A stretch of 38,221 bases of DNA from an uncultured Bacilli bacterium. Lineage in GTDB: Bacteria; Bacillota_I; Bacilli_A; RF39; UBA660. This document shows positions 26,446 through 35,000 of the stretch, piece after piece. A program made the position numbers and the translations under genes. Under the pieces are notes generated by a model. The model ran no database searches, had not been told where the DNA came from, and worked only from the letters and a program-made list of their open reading frames with translations. The stretch is from contig CAJFEV010000004.1 in NCBI GenBank assembly GCA_904374795.1, forward strand, positions 1 through 38,221, written 5' to 3'. Within the stretch, counting starts at the first letter, position 1, and the number at the start of each line of letters is the position of its first letter.

Positions 26446-27087
26446 TTAAATATTTTCTGTATCATCTAATTGTTGCTCAAATTGAATAGTTGCTTGAATT
26501 TGTAAAGTGGTGTTATTTATAGCTGCATCTTTTCCAATTTCACTATCAGCAGCATCGTCCATAGTATCATCTACACCATCATACCATTCAAAATAAATTC
26601 GAATAGTAAAAGGTTCAAAAGAATAATCTTCTATATCATTTTGAAAAACTAAAGAGTCACTTAATTGATTGTTTTCTAATGTATTGGCAGTAATTTCATC
26701 ACCTTCATTATAATCGCTATTTAAAATAGCATATTTTGTGATCATTAAATCAGGTATATTTTTATTTAAAACTTCAATATTTACTTGATAAGAAAAAGAT
26801 ACATCTACATTTGTTGGATCAATATTAATATCAAAATATCCCTGAGTAGATGGAGCAACTTTGTTTGTCGCGATATCTTCATTTTCCACTAGAACTGGAG
26901 TAATTTGAATAGAAGAAGAAGACCCGTCTAAAATATCTTTTTCATTAACAAGAATTTGCCAATTTGCAAACAACATATCTAAGTTTCCAGTAGTGCTTGC
27001 AACATACCTGGAGTAAGTATTGCTCATTAAACTTAAGGTTAAAGCTAATGAAATTATGATAAATAAAATTTTACATTTCTTTTTCAT
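26446..27087 (-). CDS. Second TasA/CalY-like exported protein
   Basis: 213 aa from the minus-strand ATG at 27087, 7 nt after AGGAGG; the upstream in-frame GTG at 27093 is too close to that site. Signal segment KKKCKILFIIISLALTLSLM followed by SNTYSRYVASTTG, the (T)YS(R)Y pattern seen at the mature start of SipW-processed proteins in Firmicutes. The rest is an acidic beta-sandwich: ANWQILVNE, GYFDINIDPTNVDVSFSYQV, FTIRIYFEWYDG, TLQIQATIQFEQ. It converges on the SipW operon but has its own promoter and terminator, allowing different expression. Probable fibre or surface-matrix subunit. Confidence 0.7.
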   Translation of the reverse strand: MKKKCKILFIIISLALTLSLMSNTYSRYVASTTGNLDMLFANWQILVNEKDILDGSSSSIQITPVLVENEDIATNKVAPSTQGYFDINIDPTNVDVSFSYQVNIEVLNKNIPDLMITKYAILNSDYNEGDEITANTLENNQLSDSLVFQNDIEDYSFEPFTIRIYFEWYDGVDDTMDDAADSEIGKDAAINNTTLQIQATIQFEQQLDDTENI

Positions 27088-27114
27088 ACTCACTCCTCCT
27101 AGTTTTACACTATT

Positions 27115-27143
27115 ATTGTATAATTATTTACAAATATAAGCAA
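27115..27143 (-). promoter_or_regulatory. Promoter of the minus-strand TasA/CalY-like gene
   Basis: Read on the minus strand: TTGCTT (27143-27138), 17-bp spacer, TACAAT (27120-27115). Confidence 0.6.
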
Positions 27144-27221
27144 CATAAATATGACAACGACTAACACAAAAGTGTAAAGAAGTGTAAAAATAAAAACACA
27201 TATATATGTTCGCACTAAAGC

Positions 27222-27250
27222 TTGCATTATAAAAAAAAGTTCGATATAAT
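27222..27250 (+). promoter_or_regulatory. Promoter of the SNF2 helicase gene
   Basis: TTGCAT (27222-27227), 17-bp spacer, TATAAT (27245-27250). Confidence 0.75.
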
Positions 27251-27277
27251 AAACTGCAGAAACAAAAGGAGGCTTAT

Positions 27278-30200
27278 ATGATAGAGGAAATTAAACAAAA
27301 AATATTATCAGCAGTAGCACCAAGAGATTATCAAAAAGGCATGAATTATGAGGAAAGCTATGTAGATTATATCAATTGCACACATTTTGATAATTCCAAA
27401 AGATTTCAATTTCTTGTAGAATCAGAAAGTAGTTATCAAAAATACATGGTTCAAATTGAAATGGTCGGACAAGACATCAAAAAAACTTTATGTACTTGTT
27501 TGCAATTTCAGCAATACCATAGTTGTAAACACGTTGCAGCTTGTTTAATTATCTATTCAAATAAAATGTTTGCTTTACCTAAAGAAACAATAACCAAAAA
27601 ATCAGTTGCCTTCCTAACAAAATTAAAAAGACAATTTAACCAAGAAAATATAAAAAAAGAAGAAGTATTTTTAGATCCTTATTTATGTTTTGAATCGTCT
27701 TATTATCATGATTACTTAGTCTTAAAAGTAAAAATTGGTCAAGAAAAAAAATATTCTTTATTAGGAAAATTATCTTCCTTTTTAAATGAAATAGGTATGA
27801 ATCGTCCATATACTTTTGGAGCAAATTTTACATTTGATCCCAAAAAGCATTATTTCAGTAAAGAAAGCACTGAATTTATAAATCTATTAGATATGATGCG
27901 TAAGTACTATCGCATAGCAGGAAATTCCATATATCTTGATGATACATTATTTAAGCAAATCATCAAAATCTTTCCTAATAAAATTCATATGGAAAATCCG
28001 GAACGAATCATCCCTGTAAAAAAAGAATTTCCATTGACAACAAAATTATCTAAAATAGCTGATAAATATCGAATAACCATGGAAGAAATAGAACTTGTAA
28101 AACCTTTAACAGAAGATTATGAATATGTTTATTTTAAAAATTGTATCTATCACTTAACAAAAGATCAAAGTTTTTTTCTAAAAGAGTCCCTTCACACAAA
28201 TTTAGAGGAATTATTACTACCCGAAAGTGAATTTACCAGCTTACAAAAAAATGTAATTCGGCTAGTAAAAGACCACATCTTGTTAGATGATTCTGTAAGT
28301 GATCTAGTAATCATAAATAATCCAGATGTAAAATTTTATATAGATATTAATGAAGAAGATATCTTGTGCACTCCAAAATTTATTTATCAAGAGGAAGAAA
28401 TTTCTTATTTTGACAAAAGTGCAACCATTCTAAGAGATATTGACTACGAAAATGAAGTGGTAAGAGTATTAGATAAATATGCCTTTCAAAGTGGAAAAGA
28501 TTGCTTTTATTTAGAAGATTTATCAGATATTTGTGCATTTTTAGAAGAAGGATTAGACGAATTAGCTAATGAGTATCCTGTATTTACTTCAGAAAAAGTA
28601 AAAAATACTAAAATTTTGAAAAAAAGTAATGTTAGCTCTACCTTTAGCATAGGAAAAGATAATATTTTACGTTATGAGTTTGATTTAGGAAACATTCCAA
28701 ATGATGAATTAGACAAGGTTATGGCTTCCTTAAAACAAAAAAAGAAATACTATCGACTTAAAAACGGGGATATTCTTTCCTTAGAAGACCAGGCTTTACA
28801 AGAATTAAGCGCTTTAACAGAAGAACTAGAATTATCTAAAAAAGATATGGATAATGCTACAGGAGAAATTCCAAAATATCGTGCGTTGTATTTAGACTCT
28901 ATAAAAAATTCAAAATACAAAATTATCAAAACCGATTCTTTATTTCGAGAATTTATTCATCAATTTAAAGAATTTCAAAATGTAGAAGTAAAATTTACCA
29001 AAGAAGAGCAAAAAATCCTTAGAGATTATCAACTTCTAGGAGTAAAATGGTTATATATGATTCATAAGTGTGGCTTTGGAGGAATCTTAGCAGATGAAAT
29101 GGGCTTAGGAAAATCCTTACAAACTATTTATTTTATGCGTAAAATTTTACAAGAAGATAAAGATGCAAAATTACTAATTGTTTGTCCCACATCTTTAGTT
29201 TATAACTGGGAAAGTGAGTTTTTAAAATTTGCTCCCGAGATTTCTTATCATGTTTTTGCTGAACAAAAAGAAAGAAGACATGAGACTTTACAAAACTTTG
29301 AAGGCAATGTTTATATCACAAGCTATGGTCTTTTACGAGAAGATTTAGAATTGTATCAAGAAAAGAAATTTAAAATCTTTGTTATTGATGAAGCTCAAAA
29401 TATTAAAAATCCAACAACCGGACTTACCAAAGCAGTAAAAAGTATCAAAGCAGAAACCAAACTGGCTTTGACAGGTACTCCAATTGAAAACTCAATTGTC
29501 GAGTTATGGAGCATTTTTGATTTTATCATGCCAGGATTTTTATCCAATTTAATGAAATTTCAAAAAAAATATAAAGTAAAAGATTTTGATGAAGAAACCA
29601 ATCAACTTTTAGAAAATTTACGGATGCAAGTTAAACCGTTTATTTTACGAAGAAAGAAAAATGAAGTCATTAAAGATTTGCCACCAAAAATTGAAAACAA
29701 TATTTATATTGATTTAAATGAAGAACAAAAGAAAATCTATGCTGCTGAAGTAAAATATGCAAATGATGAAATGACTAAATTAGTTCAAAGTGGGGGATTT
29801 ACGAAGAACAAAATGATGATCTTAAGTTTACTTACCAAACTAAGACAAATATGTATTAGCCCCGAAATAACTTTAAAAGATTATCAAGGCGGAAGTAGTA
29901 AAATTGAAAACTTATTAAAAATCATCAAAGAACAAGTAATGAATGGTCATAAAATCCTTTTGTTCACCAGTTTTAAAACAGCTTTGGAACTGGTCAAAAA
30001 ATCTTTAGATGAAGAAAATATTTCAAATTATACAATTGCTGGAGATGTAAGTGCTCAAAAAAGAAAAATGTTAGTAGATGCCTTTAATAAAGATAATACC
30101 AATGTATTTCTAATCATGTTAAAAAGTGGGGGAACAGGATTAAACTTAACTAGTGCGGATGTAGTCATTCATCTAGATTTATGGTGGAATCCTCAAGCGG

Positions 30201-30427
30201 AAAATCAAGCAACAGATAGAACCCACCGTATCGGTCAAACAAAAACTGTTGAAGTAATCAAATTAATATGCAAAGGAACTATTGAAGAAAAAATCTTGAA
30301 TTTACAACAAAAGAAAAAACTGTTAAGCGATAAAATGATTGAAGAGGGGATGAGTGACTCCGATTACTTAAAAGGCTTAACAGAAAAAGATATTCGCAAT
30401 TTACTTGCTTATGAAAATAAAGAATAA
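27278..30427 (+). CDS. SWIM zinc finger SNF2-family helicase
   Basis: 1049 aa. An N-terminal SWIM finger C72-x-C74 ... C83-x-H85 (LCTCLQFQQYHSCKH) precedes a long middle region of unassigned fold (about 100-580) that fits the bacterial SNF2-associated (DUF3670/SNF2_N-type) spacer. The SNF2 ATPase follows: GGILADEMGLGKSLQT (about 600-616), VCPTSLVYNWESEF, VIDEAQNIKN (about 702-711), ALTGTPIENS, and the helicase C domain with KSGGTGLNLTSADVVIHLD and QATDRTHRIGQT. RapA/HepA-like remodeler of DNA- or RNA polymerase-bound complexes. AAGGAGG precedes the ATG. Monocistronic. Confidence 0.92.
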   Translation: MIEEIKQKILSAVAPRDYQKGMNYEESYVDYINCTHFDNSKRFQFLVESESSYQKYMVQIEMVGQDIKKTLCTCLQFQQYHSCKHVAACLIIYSNKMFALPKETITKKSVAFLTKLKRQFNQENIKKEEVFLDPYLCFESSYYHDYLVLKVKIGQEKKYSLLGKLSSFLNEIGMNRPYTFGANFTFDPKKHYFSKESTEFINLLDMMRKYYRIAGNSIYLDDTLFKQIIKIFPNKIHMENPERIIPVKKEFPLTTKLSKIADKYRITMEEIELVKPLTEDYEYVYFKNCIYHLTKDQSFFLKESLHTNLEELLLPESEFTSLQKNVIRLVKDHILLDDSVSDLVIINNPDVKFYIDINEEDILCTPKFIYQEEEISYFDKSATILRDIDYENEVVRVLDKYAFQSGKDCFYLEDLSDICAFLEEGLDELANEYPVFTSEKVKNTKILKKSNVSSTFSIGKDNILRYEFDLGNIPNDELDKVMASLKQKKKYYRLKNGDILSLEDQALQELSALTEELELSKKDMDNATGEIPKYRALYLDSIKNSKYKIIKTDSLFREFIHQFKEFQNVEVKFTKEEQKILRDYQLLGVKWLYMIHKCGFGGILADEMGLGKSLQTIYFMRKILQEDKDAKLLIVCPTSLVYNWESEFLKFAPEISYHVFAEQKERRHETLQNFEGNVYITSYGLLREDLELYQEKKFKIFVIDEAQNIKNPTTGLTKAVKSIKAETKLALTGTPIENSIVELWSIFDFIMPGFLSNLMKFQKKYKVKDFDEETNQLLENLRMQVKPFILRRKKNEVIKDLPPKIENNIYIDLNEEQKKIYAAEVKYANDEMTKLVQSGGFTKNKMMILSLLTKLRQICISPEITLKDYQGGSSKIENLLKIIKEQVMNGHKILLFTSFKTALELVKKSLDEENISNYTIAGDVSAQKRKMLVDAFNKDNTNVFLIMLKSGGTGLNLTSADVVIHLDLWWNPQAENQATDRTHRIGQTKTVEVIKLICKGTIEEKILNLQQKKKLLSDKMIEEGMSDSDYLKGLTEKDIRNLLAYENKE

Positions 30428-30431
30428 AAAA

Positions 30432-30458
30432 GGAATTTTAATTTAAAAGAAAAATTCC
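30432..30458 (-). terminator. tspO terminator
   Basis: GGAATTTT (30432-30439) and AAAATTCC (30451-30458) form an 8-bp stem. On the minus strand it is followed by six T; on the plus strand there is no T tract, so it serves the minus-strand gene and overlaps its stop codon. Confidence 0.65.
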
Positions 30459-30890
30459 AATAGTTAAATACATAACAAAGACTAACCAAAACAAATAAGG
30501 AATCAGCAAATAAGCGGATTCTTTTTTTATATTCCAAAACTTTTTGATTAAATAGAAAACAAGAAGAATAATCGCGAGAATCCCAAAAATAGCTAAAAAG
30601 CGCATTTTAAAAACAAAGAAAATAAAAGTCCATGTAAGATTTAAAAATAATTGAAGATAGTAGACGGTAATGAAAGTTTTATTATCATCCACTTTTCGAT
30701 ATAAATAATAACTAATACCCATAAGCAAATAAAGAATTGTCCAAGCAATAGGAAAAACAATACCGGGTGGAGCAAGTGGTGGTTGATTTAAAGAAGAATA
30801 ATCCATAAAATCTTTAATCACAAAACCAACAATGCTTCCTAAAATTAAGGGACCAAATATTTGCAAAAAATGAAATATTTTTTCTTTCAT
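30438..30890 (-). CDS. tspO: TspO/MBR-family membrane protein
   Basis: 150 aa from ATG at 30890 (minus strand), behind AGGAGTGAT. Five membrane helices are visible. The family signature SSLNQPPLAPPGIVFPIAWT and ILYLLMGISYYLY lies at about 35-68, with the conserved Pro-rich loop and W. NLTWTFIFFVFKMRFLAIFG and IPYLFWLVFVMYLTIGIF are the later conserved helices. TspO proteins bind porphyrins/tetrapyrroles and have been linked to stress responses; the ligand here is unknown. Confidence 0.9.
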   Translation of the reverse strand: MKEKIFHFLQIFGPLILGSIVGFVIKDFMDYSSLNQPPLAPPGIVFPIAWTILYLLMGISYYLYRKVDDNKTFITVYYLQLFLNLTWTFIFFVFKMRFLAIFGILAIILLVFYLIKKFWNIKKESAYLLIPYLFWLVFVMYLTIGIFLLN

Positions 30891-30934
30891 AAAAATCACT
30901 CCTAGTATTAATATAGATTTCTTTAAGCTTTTTA

Positions 30935-30943
30935 TGCTAAAAT
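30935..30943 (+). promoter_or_regulatory. Extended -10 element before the small acidic gene
   Basis: TGCTAAAAT: an extended -10 (TG at 30935, TAAAAT at 30938-30943) with no clear -35. Confidence 0.4.
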
Positions 30944-30958
30944 AAAGAGGGAGAAGAT

Positions 30959-31210
30959 ATGAAAAGAGAAGAAATAGAAGAATGTGTAAGTGAAGTTTTA
31001 GAAGCAAATACTTATGAAAAAGTAAATGAAAATCTTTATTTAACAAAATATCAAAAACAAGTATTAGAAGAATATCATATTCCATTTCAAGAATGTCAAA
31101 ATTCCAAAGAGCTTTTATTTTTGCTTTCAGATATAATTGATGATGAAGAATATGATGAATTAGAAAATGTCGCTAGAGAAATTGCTGAATATGATTATTA
31201 TAATTCATAA
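30959..31210 (+). CDS. Small acidic protein of unknown function
   Basis: 83 aa from ATG 30959, with GAGGGAG upstream. Almost entirely helical and strongly acidic at the end (IIDDEEYDELENVAREIAEY). No signal peptide or metal motif. I do not recognise a named family. Codon use and the ribosome site support a real gene. Confidence 0.6.
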   Translation: MKREEIEECVSEVLEANTYEKVNENLYLTKYQKQVLEEYHIPFQECQNSKELLFLLSDIIDDEEYDELENVAREIAEYDYYNS

Positions 31211-31234
31211 AATATAGTAGTAGGTGTGTAGTAT

Positions 31235-31405
31235 ATGAGTAATAAAGAAATGAGAAATATAGTTGAAGCGTTAGCTTCGTTTAAAATGGATTATTTTGAA
31301 GTTTCACCAGAATATGTGAAAAAAATAATTAAAAGTAAATATAGTACAAAAAAGCATTCGATAAGATTACAAAGGAGAATGAATTATGGAAAAAAATCAA
31401 AGTGA
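31235..31405 (+). CDS. VbhA-like Fic antitoxin (small)
   Basis: 56 aa from ATG 31235 to TGA 31403-31405, with TAGGTGTG upstream. The core EALASFKMDYFEVSPEYVKK (11-30) resembles VbhA-type antitoxins, whose inhibitory helix carries (S/T)xxxE(G/N). Here it reads S15-F-K-M-D19-Y20, so the serine is present and Glu is replaced by Asp. It overlaps the fic start by 20 bp, the normal antitoxin-first order of class I Fic modules. It would block ATP gamma-phosphate binding in the Fic pocket. Confidence 0.6.
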   Translation: MSNKEMRNIVEALASFKMDYFEVSPEYVKKIIKSKYSTKKHSIRLQRRMNYGKKSK

Positions 31406-32018
31406 TATAAACTGGGAATCATACTTTTGGGATAATTCTGATGTATTAAAAAATAAATTATTTATACATGACAAAAATAAATTAAAAGAAAAAGAAATAG
31501 AACTTTCTTTCTACAGACAAGTAGAATTAATGGAGCAACCTATTGTAGGAAAATTTGATACAGAACACTTAAAAAATATTCATTATTATTTATTTCAAGA
31601 TATATACGAATTTGCCGGAAAATTTCGAAATGTAGATATTGAAAAAAATGCGTGCACCTTTGTTCATTGGCAAGAAATTCCTGAAAAGTTACAGATGGAA
31701 TTAGAATTAATGGAAAAAGATTTGAGAAATATAAATTCAATATATGATTTTGCAGAACATTTATCAAAATACTTTTCTGAAATTATATACATTCATCCAT
31801 TTCGTGAAGTAAACGGACGAAGTACTAGAGAATTTATTCGTGAGTATGCTTGTGAAAAATCTAAACTTTTTCCATTTGGACCACTTGATTTTTTGTGGAG
31901 TAAAGTTGATGTAGAAACGATTAACCATACAATTCATTTTTCAATGGTATTTCGTTCAGCCATAACATTAGAATTTTTAAAAGCTTTAGTTCCCTTAGAA
32001 CAAGAAAGAAAGAGATAA
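31386..32018 (+). CDS. fic: Fic-family AMP-transferase toxin (VbhT-like)
   Basis: 210 aa from ATG 31386, 7 nt after AAGGAG. The Fic fold is clear: FDTEHLKNIHYYLFQDIYEF, AGKFRNVDIEKNACTFVHW (flap region) and the motif HPFREVNGRSTREF (137-150), with catalytic H137 and R145. The canonical motif HPFx(D/E)GNGR has Gly where this protein has Val142. Fic enzymes transfer AMP (or other nucleotides) to a target OH, for VbhT/FicT gyrase and topoisomerase IV. It forms an operon with the upstream antitoxin and lies 70 bp before cas9. Confidence 0.88.
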   Translation: MEKNQSDINWESYFWDNSDVLKNKLFIHDKNKLKEKEIELSFYRQVELMEQPIVGKFDTEHLKNIHYYLFQDIYEFAGKFRNVDIEKNACTFVHWQEIPEKLQMELELMEKDLRNINSIYDFAEHLSKYFSEIIYIHPFREVNGRSTREFIREYACEKSKLFPFGPLDFLWSKVDVETINHTIHFSMVFRSAITLEFLKALVPLEQERKR

Positions 32019-32037
32019 TAAAACAATTTAATATTTC

Positions 32038-32066
32038 TTGTTCTTTGTTGCTTTATGTGATATAAG
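32038..32066 (+). promoter_or_regulatory. cas9 promoter
   Basis: TTGTTC (32038-32043), 17-bp spacer, extended -10 TGATATAAG (TATAAG at 32061-32066). Confidence 0.65.
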
Positions 32067-32088
32067 TAAAGTGATAGATGGAGGAAGT

Positions 32089-35000
32089 ATGAAAGAAAAG
32101 AAATATATTATTGGTCTTGATCTTGGAATCAATAATGTAGGTTATTCAGTAATTGATGAAGAATCAAAAAAGATTTTAAAAAAAGGAGTTCGCTTGTTTA
32201 ATACAGCTGATAAAGCTGAAGAAAGAAGAATTGCTAGAAATACCAGAAGAAGATTAAAAAGAAGATCAAATCGTGTCGATGAAACATTAAAACTTTTTAA
32301 AAGTATTCATTTTCCAGATGAAATAACTATTGAACCTGATTTGCTTCAAAAAAGAGTAAAAGGACTTCATGAAAAATTAGAATCGCAAGAAATCGTGAAT
32401 ATTATTTGCTATTTTATGATGCACCGAGGTTATATTCCTTTTGGAGATGAAGAAAGAACGTTAGTAGAATTAAATGAGCTTTTTCCTTGTGAATATTACC
32501 TAAAAAAGTGGCGAGAAATAGGCAAATATCGAGCTTTAGAAGAAGTAGTAAATCACCAAGATTTAAAAAGAGAAATGATAGCTCTCTTAGAAAATCAAAT
32601 GAAATACTATCCAGAATTATCTCAAATTGTTGGGAATGAAGAAAAAGGTTTACTTTGGATTTTTAGTCGCAAAAGAAAGTTTTGGGAAGGACCGGGAAGT
32701 ACAAGATCTTTCTCAGAATATGGTCGCTTCAAAAATGAGGAAGATGTTTTAAAATATCAAGAATTAAAAAAAGAAGGCAAAGAAAAATACTTATTTGAAG
32801 ATCTAATTGGCCATTGCAAAATTTATGTAAACGAAAAATGTGCACCTAAAGCAAATTACTATGCTGAAGAATTTAATCTAATTAATGACTTTTTAAATAT
32901 TCGGGTAATCAACAGGGAAAATATTTTAAAAGAAAGTTATGTACATCAAGATACAAGCAAAGCTTATCATCTTACTACAGATGCAATTGAAGCAATTATT
33001 GAGTATTGTAAAAATTTTACAGGTAAAATCCTTTCTTATAATAAAGTTTTAAAAGATGTTTTGGGCTTAACAAAAGAAGACATAGCAGGATACCGGATTG
33101 ATAAAGATGGGAAACCATTATTCTCTTTATTAAATGCCTATCGCTCTATTAAAAAAAATTATGAAGAAAAGAATCTAGATAGTTCTTGGTTAATAAATGA
33201 TTTAGAAAATTATAACCGTCTAATTAATATTTTAGCTGTTGCACCAGGAAAAGTTGAAATTGCGAAAATGCTAGAAAATATTCATAAATTCACTCAAGAA
33301 GAATTAGATGTAATTGGAAAAATACAAGAAAAATTAAAAAAAGATCGTTTCTTAGATTACCATGCTTTAAGTGAGAAAGCCTTAACAAGAGCTATCCAAG
33401 ATATGAAAGCTACATGTTTAAACTTTATGCAAGTATCAAAGAAATTCGATTACGAAAAAGAAGCATGTGAATACTATTTGAAAAACTATGGCACTGGGGA
33501 AGGAACTCTTTTAATGACTTCAAAATTCATAGATGAAATTGTCGCATCTCCTCAAGTGAAAAAAACGCTTCGTCAAGCTATTCGTATGATCAATGCTATT
33601 ATTGAAGAACAGGGAAACTACCCATCAGTAATCGCTATTGAATCGGCTAAGGAAATGAATGGCGAAGAAAAAATAAAAGAAATAGAACGTGTTCAAAAAA
33701 TTCAAGAAAAACTACGTAAAGATGCGAAAACTATTTTAGAAAACACAGTAAGTGATGATAAAGTCACAGATAACATGATTGAAAGAGTCATACTTTTTGA
33801 AGAAATTGATGGCCATTGTCCTTACTGTGGTAAAGCAATCAATATCAATGATGTAATAAGTAATACCGCAGAAGTAGAACACATTATTCCAATAAGTCAA
33901 AGTGCAGATGACTCCTTGGAAAATAAAACGATTGCTTGTCGTGATTGTAATAGTAAAAAGAAAAATAAAATACCATTTAGTTATATGTCTTCAACAGAAT
34001 TTGAAGAATTTACAAAGCGAGTTTTACAACTAAATATTTCCGAAAAAAAGAGACAAAATCTTTTAACTACGGATGATCCAAATAAATATCAAACAAGATT
34101 TTTTAATCGAAATTTACGAGACACAGCTTATGCAACTAAAGAGTTAGTCACCCAAGTTCGTTTATTTAATGAATATTTAAAGGCCAATTTAAAAGGTGAA
34201 AAAATTGAAATAAAAACCTTATCTACTCCTGGACAATTAACCCATAAAGTAAGAAGATGGTGGGATTTAGATAAGAACCGAGATATTGGAAAATTTCATC
34301 ATGCAGTAGATGCATCTATTGTCGCGGGAATTGCTACAACTCCAATTGGAAAAAGAATAGTAGAAGCTCAAAACAATAGTCAATTTTGGATTAAAGAAAA
34401 AGACAAAGTAAAATCAATTCCTAAATTACTAGAAAAATTTACTATGTATGATATGAAAGAAGAAATCTCTAAAATTCAAAGTGATGAAGATATTTTTATT
34501 TCAATGCAAGTAAATAAAGAAGCAAATAGAAGCATAGCAAATTCAAATATTTATTCTTATATAAAAAAGGAAGAGGAATATTATAAAATTGATCAAATTT
34601 CAGATATTTATGCTCCTGATTTATTTAAAAAGAATGAATCTCTTTTAAATGAATTATTTGATGAAACAAAAACAACAAAAATTCTTTTGTGTCAAGAAAA
34701 AGATCCGAAATTATTTCGATATTTAAGAGAAATCTACTATAAATATCAAGACGGAAAAACCAATCCTTTTAGAAACTACTGTGAAGAATTAATGGAAGAT
34801 AAATCAAAAAAATTTAACGAAAGAACAGATGGAATATTCACACCTTCAAAAAATGGAATAGGTGTACTAGTAAAAAAACTCCGTTATATGCAACGAGCAA
34901 CTGATCCTTTTGTTTTAAACAAAAAAACGATTAATAAAAAAGAAAATACTTATATAGGGCTAGACAATGTAGCTATTTATTGTACAAAGCTTTACTGGGA

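Noticed and set aside
30432-30458. Terminator for the SNF2 gene on the plus strand
   Set aside because: The plus-strand hairpin has no T run after it; the T run exists only on the minus strand.
30891-31085. 65-residue N-terminal extension of TspO on the minus strand
   Set aside because: AGGAGTGAT lies just before the internal ATG at 30890, which matches the normal family start; the extension runs antisense through the small acidic gene.
32038-32088. 17-codon N-terminal extension of Cas9
   Set aside because: It begins in the promoter region with a TTG, and GGAGGAAG precedes the ATG at 32089, giving the usual short lead to RuvC-I.
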